DNA of 64,000 bases from positions 11,947,258-12,011,257 of the forward strand of contig JBBMNZ010000001.1 in assembly GCA_037954325.1 (NCBI GenBank). Direction: 5' to 3'. Both the position numbers and the translations under genes were made by a program. Shown piece after piece: positions 22,845 to 32,879 of the stretch. Below the pieces are notes generated by a model. The model was not told the DNA's origin. It was given only the letters and a program-made list of their open reading frames with translations, and made no database searches. Position 1 is the first letter of the stretch. The number at the start of each line of letters is the position of its first letter. This DNA comes from Fistularia commersonii (lineage: Eukaryota > Chordata > Actinopteri > Syngnathiformes > Fistulariidae).

Positions 22845-25800
22845 CCTCAGGGTGGAATGAGCAAGTATCTCCCTGAGCCGGTCCAAAGCCCAGATGAATG
22901 CAGAGGGTTGTGTCAGAAAGGAACTCCCTGATAGGGGGAACTTTTGCCAAAACCAAAAAGGCAAATCAAACCAAATAATTTTATACCATATTGGTCGAGG
23001 CCAAGGTTACCAATGACCGCCATTGGTCCCGATGACCTACAGGGGACCAGTGGAAGCTGGGGTACTGTGGGTCATAGAAGGAGAGGAGGAAGGTGTCTTT
23101 TGAAGCTGAGAGAGAAGAGGAAAGGCAAGAGTCTGGGACTGAGAGTAGGGACCTTGAATATCAGGAATACGGCAAGAAAAGGAGGGGAGTTGGTCAACAG
23201 AGCGTGGAAAGGTAGCAAGGCTAGAAGCTTAGGAGCAGGCTTTAAGTTGTACTAAAATGGTACAGACAGGGAGAGAAATGGGGTAAGGGTTATGTTAAAG
23301 GAGGAGTTTGTGAGAAATGTTCTGGAGGTAAAAAGAATGTCTGATAGACCTATGATTCTGAAAGTGGAAATTGAAGGAGTGATGTTCAATGCTGTTGATG
23401 GCTTTCCCCCGCAGGTGGAATGTGAGTCAGAGGAGAAGTTCTGGAATGAGTTAGATTAAGTGATGTAGAATATCCCCAGAGATCAAAGAGTGGTAATTGG
23501 TGCAGACTTCAATGGGCATGTTGGTGCAGGATATAAAGGGGAGGAAAAAGTGATGGGCAGATTTGGTATACAGGATAGGAACACAGGGACAGATGGTGGT
23601 AGACTTTGCAAAAAGGATGGAAATGGCTGTAGTGAACACTTTTTTCCAGAAAAGACAGGAACATAGGGTAACTCATAAGAGCAGCAGTAGGATCATGCAG
23701 GTAGACTACATCTTGTATAGACGAGGAAACCTGAAAGAGATCAGTGACTGCAAAGTAGTTGTAGGTGAGAGTCTGGCCAAACAGCATAGGATGGTGGTTT
23801 GTAGGATGACTCTGGTGACAAGGAAGATCAAGAGGAAAAAGGCAGAGCAGAAGACAAAGTGGTTGAGACTGAGAAGGGAGGAGTGTTGTATGGTTTTCAG
23901 TAAGGAGTTGAGAAAGGCTCTGGGTGGTCAGGGAGAGCTTCCAGATGATTGGATAACTACAGTTAATGTTATCAGGGAGACAGGTAGGAGAATATTTAGT
24001 GTGTCATCTGGAAGGAAAGTAGACAAGGCGGCTTGGTGGTGGAATGAGGAAGTGCAGGAGTACATACATAGAAAGCGGTTAGCAAAGAGGAAGTGGGACA
24101 CTGAGGGGACTGAAGAGAACAGACAGGAGTACAGGGAGATACAACGTGAAAGTAAAGATAGAGGTAGCAAAGGCAAAACAAAGGGGGGTACGATGACGTG
24201 TATGCTCAGTTGGAGAGTAAGGAGGGAAAGAAAGATCTATACAGGCTAATGAAACAGAGAGATATAGATGGAAAGGATGTACAGCAGGTTTGGGTGATTC
24301 AGGATAGAGAGGGAAATGTATTGACAGATGCTAGAAGAGTGATGGGAAGATGGAAAGAGTACTTTGAAAAGCTGATGAATGAGGAAAATGAAAGAGAGGC
24401 AAGGGTAGAAGAGGTGACCATTGTAGACCACAAAGTAGCAGAGACTAAGGAAGAAGAGGACTAAGAGTGGAAAGGCAGGTTGGTCCTGATGATATACTGT
24501 ACCTGATGATTGGTGTGGAGTGTTTAGGAAAGGCAGCAGTATAGTTAGAGATTATTCAACAGCATCTGAGAGAGTGAGAAGATGCCTGAGGAATGGAGAG
24601 GAGAATTGCAGCAACTAAAGAGGGATAAAGTTGATGAGCCGTACAAAGATGTTATGGGAAAGAGTAGTGGAAATTTGACTGAGCGCATAAGCCAGCATTT
24701 ACGAACTGAAGTTTGGCGCCATGCCTAGAAAGAGTACTACAGATGTAGTATTTGCTTTGAGAATGCTAATTGAGAATTACAGAGAAGGCCAGAGGGAGCT
24801 GAATTGTGTTTTTGTAAAACTAGGAAAAGCATATCATCAGGAGAGCTGGGTCTGTCCTGGGAGTGGAGCTGGAGTCTGTTGTGCAGGTTTCAGAGAGGAG
24901 GATGATGAGGAAGCTCCACAGCATCATGGACAACGTCCATCACCCCCTGCATGCCACGTTGATGTCCTGTCGGAGCTCTTTCAGTCGTAGACTGATACCA
25001 CCAAAGAGCTCCACTGAACGCCACAGGAGGTCTTTCCTACCTGAGGCTATCAGACTTTTTAATTCCTCTTCCCTCAGCCGCAGGGAATCTTCAATCTTTG
25101 TAGTTACTGCTAACAGTTAAGACAATTCATATTTCATTATATTTCTTATTCTTCCTCCTTTCTACTATTATCTATTACTGTTATGTTTTTTACTTGAAAC
25201 TCTGGCACAACAATTTCCTTTGGGATTAATAAAGTTGTTCTCATCTCTCATCTCATCTCCTCTCATATGACAGAGTGCCAAGAGAGGAGCTCTGGTATTG
25301 TATGAGAAATTTGTGATCTGTCGTGAGAGCAGAGAACAGGTTGAGGACAATCTAGAGAGATTGAGGTATGCTCTAGAAAGGAGAGGAATTAAAGTTAGTC
25401 GCAGACAGAGCATATATATGTGAATGAGAGGAGCCCGGGTGGAATGGTGAGGCTACAGGGAGTGGAGATCAAGAAGTTGGAGGATTTCAGGTACTTGGGG
25501 TCAACAGTCCATAGCAGCAGGGAGTGTGGAAAAGAGGTGAAGAGATGGGTTCAAGCAGGTTAGAATGGGTGGAGAGAAGTGTCAGGGGTACTGTGCGATA
25601 GAAGGCTCAGCCAGAATGAAAAGAAAGGCGTACAAGACAGTGGTGAGACCAGCAATGCTGTATGGCCCAGAAGCAGTCACAATGACAAAAAGACAGGAGG
25701 CAGAGCTAGAGGCTGCAGAGATGAGGATGAGGATGGTTCTCTTTGGGTGTAATCAGGGTGGATAGGATCAGGCATGAATCTATCAGAGGAGCAGCACAGG

Positions 25801-26070
25801 AGAGAATGTCAGAGAAACCAGACTGAGATGGTTCGGTCATGTACAAAGGAGGGATAGTGAATATATTGGTAGACAGATGCTGGCATTGGAGCTGCCAGGC
25901 ATGAGGTCTTGGGGAAGACCAAAGAGAATATTTATCGACATTGTGAGAGAGGATGATAAGAAGGTAGTTGGTGTGAGAAAGGAGGATACAGAGAATAGGG
26001 ATAGATTGAGAAGGTTGATTTGCTGTGGCGACTCCCGGAGGGAAAAGCCGAAAGGAGAAGAAAAACAACA
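22845..26070 (+). mobile_element. RTE-type LINE copy 3, the longest copy, with nested LINE
   Basis: 5' UTR-like start, then KGKSLGLRVGTLNIRNTARK, VVIGADFNGHVGAGYKG (about 23491-23540), a long open stretch 23563-24249 (QMVVDFAKRMEMAVVNTFFQ, DYILYRRGNLKEISDCKVVV), MPRKSTTDVVFALRM (24721-24765), and the C-terminal ELPGMRSWGRPKRIFIDIVR with CGDSRREKPKGEEK near 26021-26061. A Rex1/L2-type LINE is inserted at 24835-25263. After it the frame jumps from the region before the catalytic motif to VICRESREQVED, so the FADD box is deleted. Intergenic. Confidence 0.9.
24835..25263 (+). mobile_element. Rex1/L2-type LINE 3' fragment nested in RTE copy 3
   Basis: Encodes QVSERRMMRKLHSIMDN, HPLHATLMSCRSSFSRRL and RRSFLPEAIRLFNSSSLS, the C-terminal region of fish Rex1/L2-like reverse transcriptases. 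It ends in CAATTTCCTTTGGGATTAAT followed by AAAGTTG and a TCTCA-type tail, the characteristic 3' end of this group. CATAT flanks it on both sides (24830-24834 and 25264-25268), a possible target-site duplication. Confidence 0.85.
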
Positions 26071-26883
26071 GCAAATAGTGATACATAATTGGAGGTCAAG
26101 GTCTCAGTTCAGCCAGAATTGTGTAAGTCACTGCCAACAAGAGCAGGACAGATGAAGAACTTCTATAGATATTTGAGATATCCTGTCAGATGCAATCCTG
26201 CCAAACTGCAACCACAGACAAATTTTAAGTTGTATTTGGTCAGTAGAATCTTGAGGGAAATATGAAATTCTAACAACAATCTCTTGTTTATCACCTCTGC
26301 TTGTCGAAAATATTTTCATACATATATGTAACCTGAATTGTTAGAACAACTGGGAAAATGGTAAGAAACCACTTATAAAGTTTGGGGCTTACTTAGTGGC
26401 CATTGTTTTGTTTATTTCTGGTTAACTATTAGTAGAGACATCATTTTTGTCATCTTTTTGCTGATTACAACTGTTTGCTTACCCAGCGTGTCTTTTTTCA
26501 AAACTGCTCGTAATGATGAAACACATTGGTATACTCATACTGCAAATCTGCATATCTACAATCAGTATCTGTTAGTATAAACAAGCTCTGCAAGCTGTTG
26601 CAGGTGCATCCTCACACACGTTTTGGTGTGCAGCAGTTGTGTCATTATCGTAGTCCAAAAGCTTGGTAAAATCTGTTCATATAATTGTCTACTCACGCAC
26701 CAACTGTGTGTGTTATATACAGTATGACTGATCAGTGTTTGCAGGAGGTAGCATGTTGGTTGAAAAGCAAATCTTGACCTCAGGGCAGAAATTTGTTACT
26801 ATTGTCAATTTACAACATAATATCATACTGTATATCAAACACAGCAATCGTGATTCCTCCAGCGTTTATGATTTCATCTCATT
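26071..26883. other. Intergenic stretch, nothing recognised
   Basis: Between RTE copy 3 and the hAT element. AT-rich, no frame with known motifs. Confidence 0.6.
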
Positions 26884-26891
26884 ATCTAGAG

Positions 26892-27721
26892 CAGTCCGTG
26901 TGACCCTGGGGAACATGCTTTTTTCGCCGTACTAGAATAAAGTGTAATTGCACATCCACTACAGTAGTGAGCAGTGGCGCTATCATTGTCAGAGTGTGCG
27001 CAGGGAGTATTAGCTCTATGGTGTAGGGTTTTTCTTTAGCACCGAGCAGGCGATATGAAGTGCAGTTAATAAACCCTCAAGAAATGACATGACTTTTTTT
27101 TAACGGGAATATAAAGAAAGACGGAGAGAGGCGAAGATAACAAGACAAAAGAAAGTCACCCAAAAGCGAAGACGAGGAAATATGACAAAGCGCATGTAGC
27201 GCTTGGCTTTGCCGTGACTACAGTGGCAGACGAGGAAAAAACTAAAAACAATGTTAACCCTAGAACGTCGGGTGATTTTCACCCACAAAATTCTTGTCAT
27301 GTGATTTTCATTGTGTTACCATTGTCTGAGTTTTATGGGTCCTTGGGTAGCTGTAGGCTGCCCACTGGTGTTATTATTTGTATGTTTGTGTCCCTCCCCC
27401 CATCGGCCCATCTATAAATTGATGAAAACTGTATTTTATCCAGGATATTGTATTGGGTAAAATATACCCAACGTTAGCGATGGTGTTACTTATTTTAACG
27501 TTAGAGTTCTAGGGTTAATAAAGTTATTCTTTGTTGTAAGTTGAACTATATTTCTTCCTTATTTTTTTAATGTTAATAAGGATATAATTTATGCAGCGGT
27601 GTACTTATAATAGCTTTATAGACAAATGATATTATTTGTAGTCACGGCGGTGAGTGGGGGGGCGCGAATTGTTTTCTTCTTGTTGGGGGGGGGCGTAACA
27701 GAAAATAATTGAGAAGCACTG
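26892..27721 (+). mobile_element. hAT-type DNA transposon remnant with perfect 8-bp target duplication
   Basis: ATCTAGAG occurs directly at 26884-26891 and 27722-27729. Element ends are CAGTCCGTG (left) and ...GAGAAGCACTG (right; complement CAGTGCTTCTCAATTATTTT), the CAGTG-type termini of hAT elements. Inside, TRKYDKAHVALGFAVTTVA (about 27163-27220) resembles the N-terminal region of hAT transposases. It is interrupted by a piggyBac-type MITE. Confidence 0.8.
27258..27514. mobile_element. piggyBac-type MITE (257 bp) nested in hAT element
   Basis: Flanked by TTAA on both sides (27254-27257 and 27515-27518). Termini CCCTAGAAC and complementary GTTCTAGGG, the canonical piggyBac end. Small internal inverted repeats GGGTGATTTTCACCC and GGGTAAAATATACCC lie near the ends. 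No coding capacity. Confidence 0.88.
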
Positions 27722-27989
27722 ATCTAGAGGGATCTAAAATTAGCTATATGCTCGTGGCCACACTGTCACATGGTTAAGCATCACAGATATAACATTTATT
27801 GAATAGGTCAAATTGCGTTTTAGTTAAAATTATATTAGGTTATCATTTAATTACATTTTATGTCTGTCTTTATGTCTCTTCTCTTCCAGAGAAGAGGGCG
27901 TGTTGAGGACCATGACTTTCCCTTTAAATCCCACGAAACTAGAAGCATGTCTTTTTACAATACAGTACTACAAATATGGTAACTGATTC

Positions 27990-28300
27990 TGTTTGTGAAC
28001 TTCCATTTTGGCCAATGGGCCGCTCTGTTATTCTTTTTTTTTTGGCGGCATCGACCAATGATATGTCAATGAGTCAATGTGGGCGGGACTTCCGGTTTGT
28101 TGATCACATGAACAAATTGAAGTCCTATGATGTGCTTACCGCTGTGGAAAGAAACAGGAACAAAGTGTTCACTTTGGGAAACACTTCTCTTTAAAGAATA
28201 GATACCGGATTGTCGGTAGGTTATTGCTCTATACATCTCTGAAATGTTGTGTTTATCATTCCGTCCTAAGTTATATGGAAGCTATTTCCGTGCTAACATT
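27990..28300 (+). promoter_or_regulatory. cln8: cln8 promoter: CCAAT boxes, GC box, ETS site, M-box-like E-box
   Basis: TATA-less housekeeping-type promoter. CCAAT at 28012-28016 and 28055-28059, GGGCGGG at 28081-28087, ACTTCCGG (ETS) at 28088-28095, and TCACATGA (M-box type E-box) at 28104-28111, all within 100 bases and 0.3 kb upstream of a likely first-exon donor. The assignment rests on motif clustering and position. Confidence 0.65.
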
Positions 28301-28435
28301 TCGCTGCCATCGCGGGGGAGTAACTGCCTCGTCTTGTTCCAGGGAGGTTTAACAAAAGAATGATTTTATAAACCTAACAAAATTAGAAACGTAAGTCGAA
28401 ATGAATGGTTTTATAAACCTAACAAAATTAGAAAC
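28200..28435 (+). other. cln8: Probable non-coding first exon of cln8
   Basis: Sequence between the promoter motifs and a strong donor AAAC|GTAAGTCG. The donor is present twice (GT at 28391 and 28436) because of a 45-bp tandem duplication. It would splice to the acceptor at 28575-28576. The 5' end is not determined. Confidence 0.5.
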
Positions 28436-28443
28436 GTAAGTCG
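28354..28443 (+). repeat. 45-bp tandem duplication with a splice donor in each unit
   Basis: Units 28354-28398 and 28399-28443 differ at only two of 45 positions. Each contains AAACGTAAGTCG. Confidence 0.95.
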
Positions 28444-28576
28444 TTTAAGTACACATGCGTGCTTTTGATAAGGAATACAAGTTATTAACTCTGGATTAAG
28501 GAAATATAGCTTGAATAAATGTAACTTTTGCTCTGTTATCTATGGTGTTTATATCTGTATATCTCTTGGTTCACAG

Positions 28577-30109
28577 GTGACATACGCATTCATCATGCCC
28601 GTAGCACAAAGTGAGCTTCATTAACCTACTTTCAAACACCATGATTCCAGGGCAGGAGACCAACCAGCTGCCTCCTTCAGATGCCCCACCCCAGCCTAGT
28701 GCAGTATACTTTCTATGGGAGCATCGTCTCCAGCTGATTGGCAGCGGATTTGCTTTCTATTCAATTATATTCCTCTTTTCGCACCTGCTGTCAAGAGTAT
28801 TATCCTGTACCTACCAATCCTTGCCAGCTAAGGAGAAAGTCTTCTGGAACCTTGCAGCAACTCGTGCAGTGTTTGGCATCCAGAGTATAGTTGCAGGCCT
28901 CTGGGTACTGACTAAGAACTCAGTGCTAACCAGGGACAGAGTAAGGGGACAGGAGGACTGGTCGTGGTTTAATGTTCTTACTGCCACAGGCTTCTTTGTT
29001 TTTGAGAATGTGGCACTACATGCCTCCAATATAGTGTTCTCATCCTTTGACCTTCCCCTGGCAACACATCACTTCTTCGCCTTGTCATGTTATACGGGAA
29101 CGATAGTGTGTGACTCTATGGGCCACTTCCTGCCGATGGTCACGTTGCTGCTGGAGATGAGTACCCCATTTACCTGTATATCCTGGATGTTACTGAAGGT
29201 GGGCATTCCATTGTACATAAAAGTACATGTCATCACTCAAAAGTAATTTCTGTCAAACTGCTGGTATTGAATCTGTTTTTTTTGACAAAAGTAGATACAT
29301 AAAATTGCATAATTTTTTTCTTTGCCTAACGTTTCACATATTTTGGGTAGTTTCTCACCTTTTTTATTTACCTCATTTGGTTATAGCCTTTCATTTTTTG
29401 TTGTTTTTATTACTATGTCATCACATATTGACTCATGGCATTTCACATTATTGTGAAAATCATCATGGGATTTTATTGATATTTGGTAATGAGCTTCTTC
29501 TCCTTTCGGCTTTTGCCTTCAGGGGTTGCGACAGGGAATCAACATTCTCTATCTAACCCTATTCTCTATCCTCTTCTCTAATACCAACTACCTTCATATC
29601 CTGATGATTAGTAATGAGGAATTTGCTTAATTTATGAATGAATTTATGAATATTGTAGAAACACAAAGTTCAGGTGATCTTTCTCTGTTTTGATCTTATA
29701 AGTTGCAAAAAAACAGAACAAATGTTTGGGAAAAAAGTGCATATCCTTGTTCATTGTTGTCTCCTTTTCTCTTTGTGTCTAGGCTGGATGGGCCCAAAGC
29801 CTGTTTTGGAAAGCCAATCAGTGGGTTATGATCCACATGTTCCATTGTCGCATGGTGCTCACATACTACATCTGGTGGGTGAGCATAACCCACTGGAGAG
29901 AGATCAATGCCCACGTGGCCCTGCCCCAGCGCCTTCTCTTCTTTACAGGCCTGACTTTGCTCACATTTGTAATCAACCCTGTTTGGACGCACAAGAAAAC
30001 CATGCAACTGCTCAACCCTGTGGATTGGAACTTTGGAAATAAGACCGTTCCTGTGAATACTTGCTCAGAGAGTCAGTCTGAGGGTCCTGTCAAACCCCAT
30101 GCCAGCTAA
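28577..30109 (+). CDS. cln8: CLN8, ER transmembrane TLC-domain protein (294 aa), complete
   Basis: CDS joins 28641-29198 and 29783-30109 (294 residues and TAA; human protein 286). CLN8 is an ER and ER-Golgi multi-pass protein that acts as a cargo receptor for lysosomal enzymes; human loss causes neuronal ceroid lipofuscinosis. Family blocks seen: KVFWNLAATRAVFGIQS (residues 66-82), NVLTATGFFVFENVA, MSTPFTCISWMLLK at the exon junction (173-186), MIHMFHCRMVLTYYIWW (202-218), THKKTMQLLNPVDWNF (255-270). About seven hydrophobic segments lie near residues 31-53, 72-91, 111-125, 140-158, 163-183, 206-222 and 235-252. The start is the first ATG of the frame that reaches the conserved core. The tail after residue 270 is polar, ends GPVKPHAS, and lacks the KKxx signal of the human protein. 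Confidence 0.95.
28595..28624 (+). other. Upstream ORF in the cln8 leader
   Basis: ATG at 28595 opens a nine-codon frame (MPVAQSELH) that closes at TAA 28622-28624, sixteen bases before the CLN8 start. It lies in the exon predicted to carry the CLN8 start, so it should be in the mature mRNA. Confidence 0.55.
28641..29198 (+). CDS. cln8: cln8 first coding exon
   Basis: The coding part starts at ATG 28641; the exon itself begins at 28577 after TTGGTTCACAG. The donor is AAG|GTGGGC after SWMLLK, the position known from human CLN8. 186 codons, phase 0. Confidence 0.93.
29490..29610 (-). mobile_element. RTE-type LINE copy 4, 3' tip only
   Basis: Reverse strand reads like the last part of the RTE polyprotein (MKVVGIREE region and the RCGNP...EKP end), matching the 3' ends of copies 3 and 6. 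It sits in the intron between the two cln8 coding exons. Confidence 0.7.
29783..30109 (+). CDS. cln8: cln8 last coding exon
   Basis: Acceptor CTTTGTGTCTAG. Encodes AGWAQSLFWKANQWVMIHMF through LLNPVDWNF and an unconserved polar tail to TAA. 108 codons plus stop. Confidence 0.93.
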   Translation, partial: AGWAQSLFWKANQWVMIHMFHCRMVLTYYIWWVSITHWREINAHVALPQRLLFFTGLTLLTFVINPVWTHKKTMQLLNPVDWNFGNKTVPVNTCSESQSEGPVKPHAS

Positions 30110-30756
30110 TGGGAAGTCAAGGTAGTTGGTTCCTATCAGACTACTTGAATTTTAGTTGTATGAGTAAAACTTACTGGTGAGTCTTAATGCTCTGGGGTAC
30201 CCTATAGATTAACTATCTAGATGGTTTTCCCTCTTAACTTAAAACGGGATTTTACTAAATGAGTGATAATTACCATCTCATGGTATTATTTTGCAGTAGA
30301 CAGCTAAATTACCTTAGTTCAGAAGTGCTTGTTATGTCAGCCATAGGAATAATTTATGCACATTTAGAGATCATGAAAATAACAATATTATAACCTAAAA
30401 AAATCTAGAAATAAGAATTAGTTTTGGCAGGCCTACAGCAAGTCAAGTATTTATTTGTTACCTCAAAAGATGAATTTATACACAGAGCAAACAGAACATT
30501 TCTCTTCCTAAGATTGAAGTTTTGTAAATTTTTGGATAAAGTGAAACTTTGGCTTGCTTGATGTCCAGGTAATCTATAACACATTGCCCTGGCTTAGAGT
30601 TATGTGGTCAATGAGGACATGTCTGCAGTTGTAAATATATTCTTCACTGTTGAAATGTACCAGGGATATTTGTTTTTCTTTTAAGCTTTCACCTTGACAT
30701 TTTTTGCATAATCTGAGTAAAATATCACTTTCCTGCACATTTTGGTTAATTATTCA
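30110..30756 (+). other. cln8: Likely cln8 3' UTR, end not resolved
   Basis: Non-coding after the cln8 stop. No canonical AATAAA is evident before the hAT element at 30765, so the polyadenylation site is unclear. Confidence 0.4.
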
Positions 30757-30764
30757 CTGTAAGA

Positions 30765-31235
30765 CAGGGGTGTCAAACTCAAATACACAGTGGGCCAAAA
30801 CTCAAAACTGGGACAAAGTCGTGGGCCAACATTGATATTTGTTTAAAAAAAATCTTCCTCCAGATATAACAATGAACCTTTTCATATGGACCCAAACAAG
30901 TTTTGCTTAAAAACTAAATATGGAAGAATGGCATAGCTTAATACTACAGTACAATATATAACTTAATATTGCACACATGCAAAATCCTGTTTTCTGCCTA
31001 GGTAGCAGGGTGCCATTATCAGCATAAGGTCGCTATGAGTACTGTACACAGAGGTCAGAGCATTTGTAGGTCCTGCTGTGATTTCGTGCCAAAACACCAA
31101 CAGAAAATTCTGGGATTTGTAGAATTAGCGGTTCATGCACTGTAGACTATCCCCGGCGAGCCAGCTCTAATCGTCATTTGGTATGGCTTTGCAGGCCAAA
31201 TATAATTATATTGTATTTGGAGTTTGACATCTATG
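30765..31235. mobile_element. Non-autonomous hAT-type element (471 bp) with 8-bp target duplication
   Basis: CTGTAAGA flanks it at 30757-30764 and 31236-31243. Left end CAGGGGTGTCAAACTCAAAT; right end ATTTGGAGTTTGACATCTAT plus G, imperfect inverted repeats. No open frame. Confidence 0.88.
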
Positions 31236-31384
31236 CTGTAAGATAACAGTGATTAAGATCAACTTCATTGTTACCCATTCTTTTGTCACAGCAGCGTAAC
31301 AGTTATAGTATCAATAAATATGAATATAAATAGAGAGACAAATGGAAGATAGCGAAATACACCCACAAATAAATAGACAGCAGA

Positions 31385-31450
31385 CCTTGGTACTGCTCAA
31401 TGTCATTGTTGATGCATCCAATGATGGAAGTCATCGGAGAACTTCTGGAG
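31385..31450 (-). mobile_element. Detached RT catalytic-block remnant
   Basis: With one frameshift, the reverse strand reads FSDD then TSIIGCINNDIEQYQGLL, like the catalytic block of a Rex1/L2-type RT. It lies beyond the 3' end of the neighbouring fragment, so it belongs to another copy or was moved. Confidence 0.4.
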
Positions 31451-31594
31451 GTGGCAGGAACTGGAGCTGTAACTTCTGGAGGTAGCAGGAACTGAGAGAC
31501 GGAATTTTAAAGAGCCAAAGATCCTCAAATCATAACCTTGGTCTTCACGAACTCAAATTGCCTAATTTTAAGCACTTAAGTATGCGATTTTTTT

Positions 31595-32190
31595 CAACCT
31601 GAGAGCGATTAGGATCACATAATACTTTCTGATTCCATTGGGGAAATTAGAGTGTTACAGCAGCACAGGGCAAGAGGACAGGTATCAAAAGACATTATGG
31701 TTAATAAATTGGTTATAGATATAAGCAGCCACAATAAAAGGGTAAAAATAGATAAGCTACTACACAAGAGCAGGAGTAAAGTGACAGTTGCAGGTAGTGG
31801 CCAGTAGTATGACTGGCAGGTCAGAGTTGTGTGCTGTCTAGACTGCTGTTGTATAGTCTAATCGCAGTGGGGACAAAGGAGCGTTGGAAGCTTTTAGTTC
31901 TTCACTGGGGTGGGATGAATGAGCTACCCATCAGCCACAGCTCGTCATGCAGAAAGTGAGAAGGACTGCCCTGGATAACTCCATGTGTTTCCTTCCCCCT
32001 CCTCTCAGCCACCATTTCCAATCTGTCCAGGTTTAGTCCCACCACCAAGCAAGCTTTCTTCACCAGCTTGTTTGGCTGGTTGACTTCACCAGTCTTGGTA
32101 CTGCCCCACCAGCACACTACAGCAAAGAAGAGCATGCTGGCTACCCTAGACCTGTAGATTGTCTTAAGGAGCCCCCAGGAAGATTACTTC
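31595..32190 (-). mobile_element. Rex1/L2-type LINE 3' fragment
   Basis: Reverse strand encodes SMLFFAVVCWWGSTKTGEVN, NKLVKKACLVVGLNLDRLEM and RRGKETHGVIQ, the C-terminal segment of Rex1/L2-like ORF2. It ends in a degraded AATTTCCCCAATGGAATCAG + AAAGTATTAT 3' terminus. Between cln8 and arhgef10. Confidence 0.75.
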
Positions 32191-32879
32191 CTGTCATCAA
32201 CCACAATTGTTTATTTAGTTGATCTGTCAGACAAAAACTGTTGTGCACTGTGGGATCCAGCAAATAGAGCTCTGTGCAGAAGGGGCACTAAAAATGTGGT
32301 AATTCAGCTCACCATTGAAGCTTTTACAGTACAGTTAACCAACACTGATGAGGCAGTGTGTACTGGGAAATTGAGTTTATTTCATGAATTAGCCTTTATA
32401 TGTTTGTCATTGAGGCTAAGCATGCAGTTAAACTCATGAGTTGGGATTATTTTAGTTAAACAGCAATTCTATTTACCCTGGAATGTCAAAATGGGAGGGA
32501 CAAAGAAGAAAAATACCTCTGATTACTCTTTTTTTTTTTTTTTTTCTTTTAAAGTGAAACATCTGAACAGAGTTACTGAGCAAAAATGGGTAAATCCTAG
32601 TGCCCGATTATTAAGGAGAAATCTGATAAAGGTGTAATTGTCCATTTGCATTTGTTTTGTACTAAACTTCTTTTTGCATGTGGGAGGAATAAATTCTACG
32701 GTGTACGGAAATCCAATCCTACTAATTCTAAATGTTTTATACTTCTTAAATCTGTTTTAACATACACCCTAAATATAAAACTGTCTACTGCAGTGGTTAT
32801 TGAACACTGGGAAAACAGAAGAAAAAAAAGACAAGCTCAGCTCAGGGGAAACATCAGCTGGAGAGCTCCAACGAAGCCA

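Noticed and set aside
23563..24249. 228-residue open frame as a host gene
   Set aside because: It is endonuclease/linker sequence of an RTE-type LINE, repeated in other copies in the window.
28611..28640. GTG-initiated N-terminal extension of CLN8
   Set aside because: ATG 28641 is the first ATG in this frame, and vertebrate nuclear genes rarely start at GTG.
29199..29246. CLN8 ending early with GIPLYIKVHVITQK
   Set aside because: This is read-through of a splice donor. The conserved protein continues with AGWAQSLFW after the intron.
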